From positions 2,108,001-2,172,000 of the forward strand of contig JAEQBH010000193.1 of assembly GCA_016808115.1 (NCBI GenBank): a DNA stretch of 64,000 nt, given 5' to 3'. Source of the DNA: Tetrastigma voinierianum. Its lineage: Eukaryota; Streptophyta; Magnoliopsida; Vitales; Vitaceae. Positions 36,056 through 46,887 of the stretch are shown one piece after another (position 1 is the stretch's first letter; every line of letters starts with the position of its first letter). The notes beneath the pieces were generated by a model, which made no database searches, was not told where the DNA came from, and worked only from the letters and a program-made list of their open reading frames with translations. A program made the position numbers and the translations under genes.

Positions 36056-37760
36056 TCAAATCCTCCAATGGTGCAAGAATTGTAAACTTCCTAGTCCTTT
36101 CATCTTCTCTGGTAAATTCTTAACATCTTTGCCTTTGTAAGTAGCAGTCAGATTCACTACTCCTTCCTCTGCAAATCTTCTCTTCTTGCTCATAATTTCC
36201 TTTAGGAATTTGGCATAAAGTGGCATTTGAGTTACCACTTCTGTGAATGGCATGCTTATCTCCAACTTTTGGAAGGTTTTCAAAAACCTTGCGAACTGCT
36301 CCTCTATCTTTGACTTTTGCAATCCTCTACGAATGGGACATGAGCATAGGTTCTTGGCTTTCTTCTTGCTTCTTTCTTCATATCTTGTTGCTGCTCCTTC
36401 TTTCTTTCTTTCTCCGGTGGCTTCGACATTTTCATTCCCTTCTCCCTTGTTGCCTTCATCTTTCTCGACTTTTCCTTTCTAATTCTTTCCCGGCTTCCTA
36501 AAACATAGCGCCATGTAGTCCTTTAGTTTTCTTGTGTCAGGAAAAGCATCTTTCATTTGATTATGCAGGGTCAGGGCTAGTTGCCCTATTTGTGTTTCCA
36601 GGTTCTTGAGAGAGGCATTGGTGGTCTTCTGAAAATTTTGAGAATTGGTATTTGAAGCTTCAATTCACCTGACTTTGTTCATGGAAGTTCAAGCTTTTTA
36701 TTTTCCCCACGTAGGCTGACATCTGGTGTGAGGTCTGAGTACTTTTGATACGATATTCATTTCTGCCCTCTCCTGTTCTTCTTCATGGAACCTTGGGTGG
36801 AGCATACCACTGAAAATTTTGCCCATGTCTTGGACGTGTTGTGCTCCTCCACCATAAGAGAAATTCTCATAGTTTCCTTAATCTTTGAGGTGTAATGGGT
36901 TGGCGGGTTGGGGTTAAACTTGAAATGATATGCTCTCTGCTCATTCAAATAGTTAGCCTCCTCCACTGCATAGGAAACCTCTTCAGCGAGCCCCTCAACA
37001 TTATTTACTCTTCCTTCTCTTTCCACTGCTCCTATCTCATTTGCAGAGTGCATTCTTTTATCCAACCGATGCATAAATGCATCCCGACTTAGCCTCTCTA
37101 AGTGAGCTATGCTGATATTTCAATCATTCCATTTCCTTTAGCTCTGCTGCTGCTCCCTGAGGATTCAGAAGAAGGTCTCATGTTGCACCTAGCAAGATCC
37201 TCTATCAATTGTCTTCTTTCTTACCTTTCTTATTCTTACGAATGCTCTCGCCCTTGGTAGCGTCTAATGTAGCACGGGGTATATTCATGGAGTGGTAGAA
37301 GATGTCCATTTGTGTCTTAGTCCCATCCAGTGCATGAGACATCCTCTTGATAGCCTCTTGTATCTCTCCCAAGTAGTGTACAGACTCTCATCCTCCCCTT
37401 GTTTGAAAGTAGTAATTTCCCCTCTTCGTTCAGAAGTGAGGATGAAGAATGCGCAGTGGCTTACCAGTCTGACTCTTCCATGTATTAACGGATCCATATG
37501 GTAGTGAGTCGAACCATGATGCGGTATATCTCTTAAAGAGAATGGAGAAACAAGCAGCTTAATAACCGGTCTCACACCATTCAATTTAACTATATTAACA
37601 TTCTCGAGAAGCCTTCCCAAATTGTTCTGGGATCATGGAAGAGGTGACACAGTGAATTGGTTACGTTGAACCATGGTGATCGAGGCTTGCCAATTCCAAA
37701 ATTGTTAGCATCTAACGTAGTTATCTCAACTGGCAGGTATTCATCTTGGATAAGCGGTCT
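36056..37760 (-). pseudogene. gag of Ath-2
   Basis: Athila-type gag in at least four phases. From the N-terminal side: LDANNFGI at about 37690, then 37285-37620 with the capsid-like core (SPFSLRDI, then the ITTFKQGEDESLYTTWERYKR block). 36757-37074 contains NEQRAYHFKFNPNPPTHYT, the region after the core. 36056-36322 ends with KFLKTFQKLEISMPFTEVV, LKEIMSKKRRF and LPEKMKGLGS, the stretch just before protease. It would form the particle. No zinc knuckle is seen. Frames on + in this interval (36243-36501, 36895-37092, 37292-37504) are antisense shadows. Confidence 0.9.
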
Positions 37761-38186
37761 CCAGGAGAAGTCCCTCCCTTAGTGTCGCTCTTGAGGTACT
37801 TACAGCTGCGAGTCTGGTTGACGACTCACAGCTCGATCTTGCGATCTACCATCTACACTATTTACGCACTCTTAACCTTTCTCGGTCTAAGTGTTCTTTG
37901 ATCTCGGTGTCGTGGCAATAATTCAGCTCCCTACTTTCACATTATGAATTAACTCCACGAAATTATAATATGCGGATCAAATGAATCAGTGATACCTAAA
38001 ATTGTATTTATCGCTGACTCTTAGCTTCAATAGCTTGCTAAACTCACTAGCATTGAATCATATTTTACCGTACTATTTTCTTTTTGTAATTTATGTCCAA
38101 ATTAATTATTTAGCTTTTTAATTACGAGATATTGATTCACCAAATTCTTCGATCCCGACAGTGTAAAGCTTGTTCACCTCTTTCAG
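37761..38186 (-). other. Leader of Ath-2
   Basis: Non-coding stretch between gag and the 5' LTR. A primer-binding site should lie just below 38187; GATCCCGACAGTG at about 38151-38163 is the nearest resemblance to a tRNA-Asp type site, but it is weak and 25 bp from the LTR. Confidence 0.45.
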
Positions 38187-40779
38187 TGATGGACAAAACA
38201 CCTATCTGAAATTGTAACATTATCACCCGAATTTATTATCTAATCCCCTGCATGTATGCCAAAAACTTGTTTTTTTTTTTTTTTTTTTGTTGTGTTCCTT
38301 ATCTATCTCTTACAGATTAAAGCGGTTTTTCTTAAGAATAAATCATTTTCTTTCTAGTTTTGATCCGGAATCTTTACTATGATGTCTGGTCGAACAAAAG
38401 TAGTAAGTGGTTGATGGGATATCGATCAGCGAGAGATCTCGAATTCTCGATCAACGCTACCACACGACTACTCAAACTCTATACTATTTGGACTCGAGAT
38501 AGGTAATTGGAATCGGTTGCAAACAGAAATGTAAAATAAGCCAAAGATATGAATTATTAACAAAATGAATTAAAAGGCGAAAATTCAAAAATAACAAATT
38601 CGGGTGAACAACTATCTTGCAAGGGAACATTGAAAAATTTGCTATTGTGAACATCAATTTTTCTGTGACCTGCTTTGGCTTTGCTTCATGAACCGATTGG
38701 CTTTGTCCAAGGAATATGATAGTGCGGTTAAGGATCTCTCCATACCCCCTTGTTCGTCATCTAAACTTCCTTTGTTTCTTTCGAAAACAGAAAATTAGAG
38801 AGAACTACTTGCAATGGGTTGCCTTGTTACGGATATTTTTCTTTCCAATACTTCATGCCCAGAGCGTGGGCGCAAACTTTAGCTCCTAAGACATGGGGCA
38901 TAGCATGGGTTTTACCTTGGTAGTTTCTCTTCCTCGAAATTGGAGCAGTTCATCCTTTCCTTGATTAGATCCCTTCTTAACACGGGATTGGACTTCTTGT
39001 CGAATCGAGGTGACCTCTCTTTCTTTAAAAAATGGATAGAGTCATTCAACTCCATTCTCGACTTCTTAAGTGAGAAGAGGTTATCATTAAATTCTGGAGC
39101 TAATTAGATCACCATTGTGGGATTAGTGATACCTTTGAAATTATTCATCACTCTCGAGTTGCCTTCTACATGTCCTTTCGGAGACCTCTGAATCGAACAA
39201 TGAGACAATCCTATTATGGGTATAAGCGGCTTACAATGGGATCAATTACAGATACCTAACCCTTAAGTAGATTTACAAGCGATAGTTCAATAGCCTCGAT
39301 AAATTTAACGGAAAGATAATTTAGCAAGCCAGTCACATTCGATGGGTGGTTCTAAATCACTGATTACACCCTCTGATAGCTTCTTGATCAGAAAACCCCT
39401 TGTGTCCAGGCGGAAATGCGAATTCCAAAATTTGTCTAAGATTGAGACAATCTGGCTTGATAATTTGAAAGAAATAGAAATTTTGCATTATGACTTCTAC
39501 TTTAACGGCTAAAGTCAGGACCCCAATTTGAAAAGAAATAACAAACTAATCTAAAATAGTAAAAACAAGAAAAGAAAAATTAAAATACAAAGAGCCTCGG
39601 CTACGGATCTTTTTTGGTAAGTAGAGGCTACTTTCCTTTAGTAGCGATTTAACGTGTTATAAGGGTTACGAAGTTGGGCCACCAAATTCGATGCATCTCC
39701 TTGTGGATTTAGGGTTAAGCGCCCGTTTGGTTGTTAATGTTGCGACTGAATTCTTTGTCAAACCTCCCGATTATGTGACTACATCGCGAGGAAAGCTTTT
39801 ATTTGGTGCATTTGCCTTTAGCATCCTTGGATCTGATGTAGCGACCGCTGAATGGCTGTCGCGACCTTCTTTACTATGACTGATATCATGGCCGAATGAT
39901 GTCGCGACCTTCTTTACTGCGATAGCCAGCGACTCTTGAATGGCGTCGCGACCTTAATTCACCAACAATGATGTCGCGCGGCCGTGAATAGCGTCGCGAC
40001 CTTAATTCTAACTTGGCGATGTCACGTGTGAATGGCGTGTGATATCCTTTATGGCGGTGATGCGAATAGCGAATGGCGTCGCGACCTTAATTCTTAGCGG
40101 CCCGATGTCAGCGACTATTGAATGGCGTCGCGACCTTCTTTACCGCCTTAGGCGATGTCGCGACCCTTTGAATGGCGTCGCGACCTTAATTCTTAACGGC
40201 CCGATATGCGACCAGCGGAATGGCGTTCGCGACCTTCTTTTTCTTTATGGCGAAATATGCGACCTCTTCTAGATGTCGCGACCTCATGACCGATCTCTTA
40301 GAAATCTTAATAATGGCGACGCCGATCGGTGTCACGTCCTCCATGTCTACTGCTCGGTCTTCAATTATGTCGCGACCTCGAAATTGTTTTGCGACATCAT
40401 ATCTTATTCTTCATTGGTATTTATGGTTGCTGAGGCCGGGTTTACGATTGCGACTTGCGTTACGCCTTCAGTTGCCCTTATGTCGCGACTGGAGTTTTGT
40501 GGTTGCGACCTTGATGTGATTCTTCATTACTGTCAAAGCGTCACTACAACAGGTCCCTTCTTCTTCGTGCATTTCTCCTGTTGCAACATCATTCAGCCAG
40601 TCGCATCATTCCTGCTCATCCAGTTTATGCTCCTTTTACTGCATTATCTTCTTTCTCTTGAATTTCCTATTTGCATACTTGATTTGGTGGATATTCAACA
40701 TTTACGCATAAATCAGTCTTTTATAGATAGAAATCAATCAGAAAAATGGACTGAAAATGGATGACTTTTAAGCTCATCA
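38187..40779 (-). repeat. 5' LTR of Ath-2
   Basis: Runs TGATGGACAAAACACC to TTAAGCTCATCA on + and pairs with 11694-14221. It contains a T-run at 38272-38289. The right edge meets Tekay integrase at 40780. Frames at 39691-39879, 40039-40272, 40220-40519 and 40273-40764 come from the GC-rich repeat and are not genes. Confidence 0.88.
39830..40520 (-). repeat. GTCGCGAC-rich minisatellite in Ath-2 5' LTR
   Basis: Clearest copy of the block, with about eleven GTCGCGAC cores (for example near 39858, 39899, 39944, 40075, 40125, 40156, 40174, 40277 and 40368), in units GAATGGCGTCGCGACCTTAA and GGCGATGTCGCGACC. Confidence 0.9.
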
Positions 40780-41600
40780 CCTCCCATATAAGGCCTTATA
40801 GGGTGCCATCTGTATGCTTGCCTGGTAACTGTTGTTGTAAGCGAATTCTACCAAGGGCAAATGCTCTTCCTAGCTACCCTTGAAATCTAGGACGCATGCT
40901 TGTAGCATGTCCTCTAAAACTTGTATAGTCCTCTCCGACTGACCATCTATCTGTGGATGAAAAGCGATGCTCATCATCAACTGTGTCCCCATGGCCTTCT
41001 GGAAACTCTTCTAAAAGTGTGTTGTGAACCTAGGATCTCTCTCGTCGATGGATGGTACTCCATGTAACTAACAATCTCTCTCGTGTCATCTGACTGCCAA
41101 TTCCTCCAGGTGTAAAGGTCTGTCAGCATACGCCCAAGTAATGTAGACTTGGTGGCTAGGTCCACTGAATCCACAGCATCATGTCTCTGTGATGTTCGTG
41201 GTAAGTGAGTCCTGAAGTCCATCGAAACATGCTCCCACTTCCACTGCGCTACCTCCCGATGGCTGGAGTAGCCCGGTAGATAGCCTACGGTGCTTGGCCT
41301 TTACTTGCGACATGTGAGACAGCGTAGAACAAAATCCCAACGTGTCTCTTCATCCACGCTCGATATCTTGATGAAGATCACCGATACATCTTCGGTGCCA
41401 CGGAACCTTTGTGAAATGAGGCAATGGAACTCCCGAGGATATCCTCTCTCAACTCGATCGACTTGGAAACCCACAGGCCGGGTCCCTTGTGCAGAAGACT
41501 ACCGCCGGTATGGATAGCCCTGACCTTCATCACCACCCACATTTTGGCCAGGTACTTGGTCCACGATGGACACTACCTGCAATGAATCTGTCACGGACTC
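40780..41600 (-). pseudogene. Integrase core, Tekay copy B (proximal part of split gene)
   Basis: Aligns with 5011-5800 of copy A, beginning exactly at the CCTCCCATATAAGGCC sequence where the Ath-2 LTR ends. The frame at 40977-41222 reads MDFRTHLPRTSQRHDAV, giving the first catalytic Asp in context. The second Asp segment and the SERT Glu are in other phases (about 41040 and 40940). It is more damaged than copy A. The remaining C-terminal end is at 11041-11693. Confidence 0.85.
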
Positions 41601-42250
41601 AATCACCTTGCTCGGTAGGAAGGTGTGTGTAAACTTCAGTAACACCTTGGGCACCGCTTTCATTTATCTTTGTGGCCCGTCAGCGGTCTCGAGGCATCCA
41701 TGCTCCGGGAAGCTATCTTGTGATGCTCCGTGACAAATTAGTTGCATGACCTACGTTGCCACGGATGGTAATGCGATGATCATAATCCTCTGGAACTCCA
41801 TCATCTACAATGTTGCCTCTGTATTGAGGTCCATTAAATGACCGAAAAATACTTCGGGACTTTTTGTGAGTGCGATGCGCTCGAACTCCTCGCCCAGGTA
41901 TAGTGGTGAGCCGTCTTCAGAAGGCGAAGACAGTGACATGACTCCGTGTCGTAGTGGCCAGGATGATTACGCTGTTGATTCTTCAGGCGTCGAGGGGAAC
42001 CATGGCTTGCGCTACCCTCCGGGTTTGCATCAAAAACACATTCCGATCCACGTCCTTTTAAGCATCCACGATTGCAGGTACTCACATCCCCTTTACGGGA
42101 CTACCAGAATAGGAGAAATTTGAAGTAAACCTCGTTCAAATTCACAGGAGATGCACCTCTCCCCACGAGTCATTCTCAACGACCTCATGAATTGACTTGG
42201 TCATAGTGTTGCTAGTGAGGGGAAAAATCCTCGATGAACCTCACATCGAC
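41601..42250 (-). pseudogene. RNase H region, Tekay copy B
   Basis: Matches 5800-6420 of copy A base by base with many indels. No catalytic motif is readable in one phase. Frames on both strands at 41834-42123 are fragments of it and its antisense. Confidence 0.65.
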
Positions 42251-42895
42251 CAATCCCGAGAAGCGTGGCCATCTGAGGCCAGCTTGACCTCTCTCAACTC
42301 ATAACAGCCTCAGCCTTCTCGGGGTCCTACCCAACACTGGCCCAGGCACGGCGATGTTGCAAATCTCACCTCCATCAGCGAAATTACTGACTTCTTTGGT
42401 GCTCTATTGATGGTCTCTCGAGGGGTTTAAGAACGACCCTCAAGTGATCCTCTCCTTGATCCTCCTACGTCTCGAGGTGGAATCAAGAGATGCGTCACGA
42501 AAACTACCAAGCCGTCTAAGTAGGGGTGGAAGACCCTGTACTGAGATCCATGAATCTTGTGGTGCGTTCGTAAATCGGCTAAATCATGAACTCGAAATGC
42601 CCGTCATAAGCGTTACGACGTTGTGTTGGGATATCTTGTCTCCTAACTCTCAACTAGTGGTGCAGGTCTTGAGAATCTATCTTAGAGTAGACTTGCCTCT
42701 CAGCTGATCAAACAAATCATCAATCCTCGGTAAAGGATCTTAGATTCTTGATGAATCTGTATTATTGTGTTGATCAATGATGAAGGTCTTATCTACCTTC
42801 ATAGCAAACAGAATGGACGCCCGAGGTGGTGCTAGGTCTAATGAACCCTTGTCAATCTCGATCCTTGTATCTTTGTGGACCTTGGTTCCTGCAAC
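42251..42895 (-). pseudogene. Reverse transcriptase, Tekay copy B
   Basis: Matches 6440-7170 of copy A. The catalytic box that reads FVDDI in copy A is altered here (around 42490-42510, codons VVFVTH in one phase), so aspartates are lost. No long frame. Confidence 0.65.
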
Positions 42896-43276
42896 TCATT
42901 GGCATAACCTATCATGAGTCATAAATGGGAACGTACCAGGGTTGTGGCTGATGACAAAATCTACATCCTTTGGGGAGGTAATCCGGTAACCGTCTGGAAA
43001 AACATCCTCCAAACTCCTTACCACCCGAGGTAGACTCTCATACACCTGTCTTGCACCTCGATCCTCCAGTGGGCTTACTAGTGACCTATCATTTATCACA
43101 TTATACCTAGAGTCATACCGTGGCCAGTGAAACATCATGCTTATCCCACCAAAATGTATCTGAATACCCCCTCTTGTGTGTGGCGGTAACCCTCTACGAT
43201 CTTGATCGATGACGACTGGGTGTCGCGATCGTAATCCATGCCAAGGAATGACATCCAAAGTCAGGCTGTGTCCCAT
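42896..43276 (-). pseudogene. Protease tail and RT start, Tekay copy B
   Basis: A 126-codon open piece. It starts with LTLDVIPWHGLRSRHPVVID, a version of the DVILGMDWL-type motif after the protease, continues through GIQIHFGG, and ends with YESLPRVVRSLEDVFPD and KDVDFVISHNPGTFPF, the start of RT in this clade. The protease active site should be upstream but is absent, as is gag: within 50 bp the sequence enters the region shared with LTR T2. The same break is in copy A, so the loss preceded the duplication. Confidence 0.82.
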
Positions 43277-44399
43277 AGCTCGAAGATCTCTGGTGAGTGC
43301 GATCAGAGATCTCTAACTCTGATCCGACATATCTTATCAATCCTCACCTAATTCCTGGGGAGAACTGCATCAGTGTCGGGATTCAACCTTTAGCTTGGGA
43401 ACATTCACACGAATCTTGCGTGATTTATTTATTTATTTTCTGAACCCTAGGTTATCTTCTCTACAATTTAAATACTTCTATATACTATTCCACCAAACAT
43501 ATAATTCTACCTGTATAGCAACATAATATCTGTGCAACAATTCACTGAATGCATATGGATGCATGATCTAAACCGTATACCCACTGGCCAAGTATTACGT
43601 ACCTAAATTTTTCTACGATACCTAACTAAAATTCTTCCTTAATTTATCAAGTGTTAAATACTAGATTATTTATAAACCTATGCTCTAATACAAAATTTAT
43701 TTGACACCCCAAAATTCTGAGGTGCTTTTTTTTTGTTCACGGGTAACCTTGACAGCTATTTATTAGCCTCATTCCACGCATATTCATATCCTCAATTATT
43801 AAGCAATGACATAACGGTGTCTACATTCAAGATTCTAGTAATTAGTGCACTTAGTGCAATGATCAATTTTTCAGAAACTATGTGACCACCAAATGCCATC
43901 CTCAGGAATATGGTTAAATTCTAGACAAAGATATATTTCCATAGAGTCCAAGAACGCGCAAAACGGACTTCAGACGAGGAAGTTATGATCATCCGAAGTT
44001 GGCATTATCGAGCTCATTTCCTAGAAGAGGACAGCTAGGCCAGAAGAGGTCGGCTCGGCTATATTTGAGCACTAAATGCCATCCACAGGCATGTTGTAAG
44101 ATTTGGGCTTCAGGGAGCTTCCATGAAGTCTAAGAACACGAGAGAAAGCGGACTTGGACGAGAGGATTTATGGTCATCAAGGGGTGGTGCTGCTTCATAT
44201 GAAGCGACAGCGGCGTCTGACGGCGAACTGCCTAATGTCTTTGAGTGCTTTTGAACACAATGTAGGCTCAGTTGGCATGGAGCCATATGCTTTCGATGGA
44301 TTCTAAGACTGATGAGCTTCTGTGAAAGTGCATGACGGGTGAAACGGACTTGGGCGAGGGTTGCATGGTCGTGTTCAGGGTTGGCACAGTGACTCGTTC

Positions 44400-45030
44400 C
44401 ACTGGCGAGCTGGGCCGGGAGGCCCGCGAGGTGACTCTGGCCCTCACCTGGCTCATGTGAAGGCTTGCATAAGTGGTCAGCTCATGCGGCTCATGCGGAA
44501 GAGCTTCGGCCTGAAGGTCTGGCTCGCTGGGGCTCATGCAAAAGGCTGCTCTGAGGTCGACTCATCTGAAGCTATCTTGGGAGAAGCTGCTCTGACTCCG
44601 CATCACGAAGAGCTCAAATCTGACTCATGGAAGGCTCGACGTGCTCCTCGGAGGCTCGGCCACAGCTCATGTGAAGGCTGAAATACATGGCTCGTATTGG
44701 GGGGGGGGGGAGGGGGGGGCTCAGCGTGCTCATGCCGGGAGAGCTGGCCCTGACTCCGTGCGGGGCGAGCCCACGACTCGCTGGGAGGCTCGACCACCGA
44801 CTCATCACGGGAGGCTTCGGCCCGCGGCTCATGCGGAGGCTCGACCACGGCTGACGGGAGAGTTCGACATGGCTCATGCGGGAGGGAGGAGCGCAGCCAC
44901 AGCTCATGCGGGAGGCTCAGCATGGCTCGCTCTGGGAGAGGCTCAGCCACGGCCTCACGGGGAGGCTTAGCCAGGCTTGCTGCGGAGGCTCGGCCACGGC
45001 TCGTGCAGGAGGGCTCGGCAACGACTCTGT
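44400..45030. repeat. GC-rich minisatellite in LTR T3
   Basis: Same unit type as 8600-9330 (GGCTCATGCGGAGGCTCG, GGCCACGGCTC). Open frames on both strands (44361-44681, 44641-44970 on +; 44603-45100, 44614-44907 on -) are repeat artefacts. Confidence 0.9.
44699..44719 (+). repeat. G-run (12 G, A, 8 G)
   Basis: Near-uninterrupted G run inside the minisatellite; the equivalent place in T2 has no such run. A likely replication or sequencing-length hotspot. Confidence 0.9.
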
Positions 45031-45723
45031 CCTCTGGGACCCTTCGGGTAAAGACCATAACTTGGGGTGCATGGGGTCGATTTGGGTGATTCAAAGCCAC
45101 ATGAAATTGATGGGGCTACAATATACCAGAAGAAAATAGGGCCAAATTCCCTTTAATTACCAACAAAAAATCAGTCTTAAAGTTAGGCTAATGCATAGGA
45201 TCGAAATAAAGCGACTTCCTATGATTCAGACGCAACCAAACAACCCCTCAAGTCTGAACGGCCTTACCAAAATTGTATTAAACATATAATCTAATTTAAT
45301 TACAATTTGACACATCCTATCTACAAAGTACAAAAACTTTATAACAGCAGTTAGGTTTTCAAAACAAAGCGGGTTTCTCGAGAAATTTTACAAAAACATG
45401 ACAAACCATCTTTTGACCTTCTTCTCAACTTGAGCCTCATGAAGTGCCTTTCTTGGTCAATGCCTCCCATACAAATCTTTTCCAGCGGAATTGAGCTATG
45501 CCAGTGAGAAAAGTCCTCCCTACAAAGAATTTACTCCCCTATTAAGTGCTGCAATGCAATAATTTATAATCATAAAATCATTCACACACATTCATATAAA
45601 ATATGCATATCTCTATATGAATGTCTATGTCCTTACCCGTTTCGAGTCCTCACCGACTCCTCACACCTTAATTGTCTTATGAAAACTGTTTTTCAAAACA
45701 AAAGCTTTTTGTTTTTAAATCCA

Positions 45724-45950
45724 TTGGACCACCTCCGAGTATCAAACCATTGGACCATCTCCGAGAACCCTTTTATTGGACAACCCTCCGATAGAGTTCA
45801 TTGGACAAACCTCCGATATAATTTATTGGACAACCCTCCAAAATAATTTATTGGACAACCCTCCGATATGATTTATTGGACAACCCTCCGATATAATTTA
45901 TTGGACAACCCTCCGATATAATTTATTGGACAACCCTCCGAGTACCCATT
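45724..45950. repeat. 25-bp tandem repeat, TTGGACAACCCTCCGATATA type
   Basis: Nine units start at 45724, 45750, 45776, 45801, 45826, 45851, 45876, 45901 and 45926. The last seven are exactly 25 bp apart and nearly identical. T2 has only three or four worn units (10020-10160). Confidence 0.93.
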
Positions 45951-46887
45951 TTATTCATGCACTCACACCCGATTTCTGCGATGTGCACATTGCACATGCG
46001 ATGATAATGTCAGCATAATATCTCATGTTACATGCATAATGAAAACTACATGCAGTTATATTCATGCTAAATCTCAAGCATCATGTTAATATATCAAGCA
46101 TAGTATATCAACATCGATATTCACAAAATGCGCATATTCAAACAGCAATAACACACAACAAGATCATCAATATCGATTCACGTGTCGTGACAAAATGGGT
46201 TCCAAGCGCAGTTAAGAGCTTCACACAAACGGACAATCGGTCCCCACAGCGGCGATTTAATCAGCGTTATTATTCCGACCCATCTACCGGGGCACCTCGC
46301 GTAACGCCATGTCATGGCTTTGAAATGAATTAACAAAGTAGGAGAGAACCCCACACCTCGCGAGGCGTGAGTCCGTTCATTCTTCGGAACTCTCCCTACG
46401 ATTCGTCATCGGGAAGAAGCTGTTGATTCTCTTTCTAACCTTTCATTCTCTTCCCACTTTTATTTCTTTTCCCCCTTTTTCTCTTTTATTTCTCTTCCAT
46501 TCACCAGAGCAGATTTGTCTTGGGTGGAGAAGATTTCACAGGTGTAAGAACACCTCATGCTTCCTTGACACTAAGCATGCCACATGTCTGTATCCCAGCA
46601 TATCCACTACCTTGCATGCATGATTTTAAACTTGACACTTGGCCTCCACTCATGTGCAGGTGCCTTGTTCTGATGTCACATGGCATGCCCGATCCTGTCT
46701 CATGTGCCGGTTCCGTCGTCCGTTTACCTCGAATAAGGAGTGAAATTAGGCGTTTCGGACTTCCTTGAAGTCATTACTAGATTGCGAGACGAACTCAGCG
46801 GTGTGATCGGAATTAGCCTTAGATCATCAGGATCTAGAGAAATTCAGGTTTAGCTTGTATCCGTTTTTCTTTATCCGAGGTCTCACA

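Larger units (their letters stand above)
11694..40779 (-). mobile_element. Athila-like Ty3/Gypsy element Ath-2, with two nested insertions
   Basis: LTRs at 11694-14221 (3') and 38187-40779 (5'), both starting TGATGG and ending CTCATCA on +. Read on -: leader, gag (about 37760-36056), protease (36042-35848), RT, RNase H and integrase (25738-22990), env-like remnant (about 17900-15939), 3' untranslated tract, PPT, LTR. It is interrupted by element B1 (25744-35437) and a Copia element (18720-22923). Without them it would be about 15 kb. The host gene is Tekay copy B integrase. The right flank reads CCTCC (40780-40784) and the left flank TTTCC (11688-11692), two C-to-T changes from a 5-bp duplication, so the TSD is suggestive only. 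Confidence 0.85.
3802..46887 (-). mobile_element. Tandem Tekay-type Ty3/Gypsy array, interrupted by nested elements
   Basis: Read on -, the order is LTR T3 (about 43320-46887), pol copy B (43320-40780 continued at 11693-11041), LTR T2 (about 7555-11040), pol copy A (7554-4353), LTR T1 (4352-3802, cut by Ath-1). Both pol copies match each other along protease tail, RT, RNase H and integrase. All three LTR ends read GGTCTCACA on +, i.e. start TGTGAGACC on -. This LTR-pol-LTR-pol-LTR order is the product expected of unequal recombination between LTRs. No gag is seen in either copy. Confidence 0.75.
43320..46887 (-). repeat. Tekay LTR T3 (about 3.5 kb, inner edge approximate)
   Basis: Starts TGTGAGACC on - at 46887 and matches T2 along its length. 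The CTCTGATCC at 43317-43325 resembles the complement of a tRNA-Met PBS (GCTCTGATACC), which would put the inner LTR edge here. It contains a GC minisatellite, a G run and a 25-bp tandem array. Frames at 46064-46333, 46423-46623 and 46520-46768 are unsupported. Confidence 0.62.

Noticed and set aside
40039..40764. + strand frames of up to 163 codons near 40273
   Set aside because: Lie in the Ath-2 LTR repeat block and are not conserved in the partner LTR.
44361..45139. Open frames of up to 165 codons on - and 109 on +
   Set aside because: Same minisatellite in LTR T3; frames are not kept between the two copies.
45724..45950. CRISPR or centromeric satellite
   Set aside because: Direct 25-bp tandem with no unique spacers and only nine units; it is a local LTR minisatellite.
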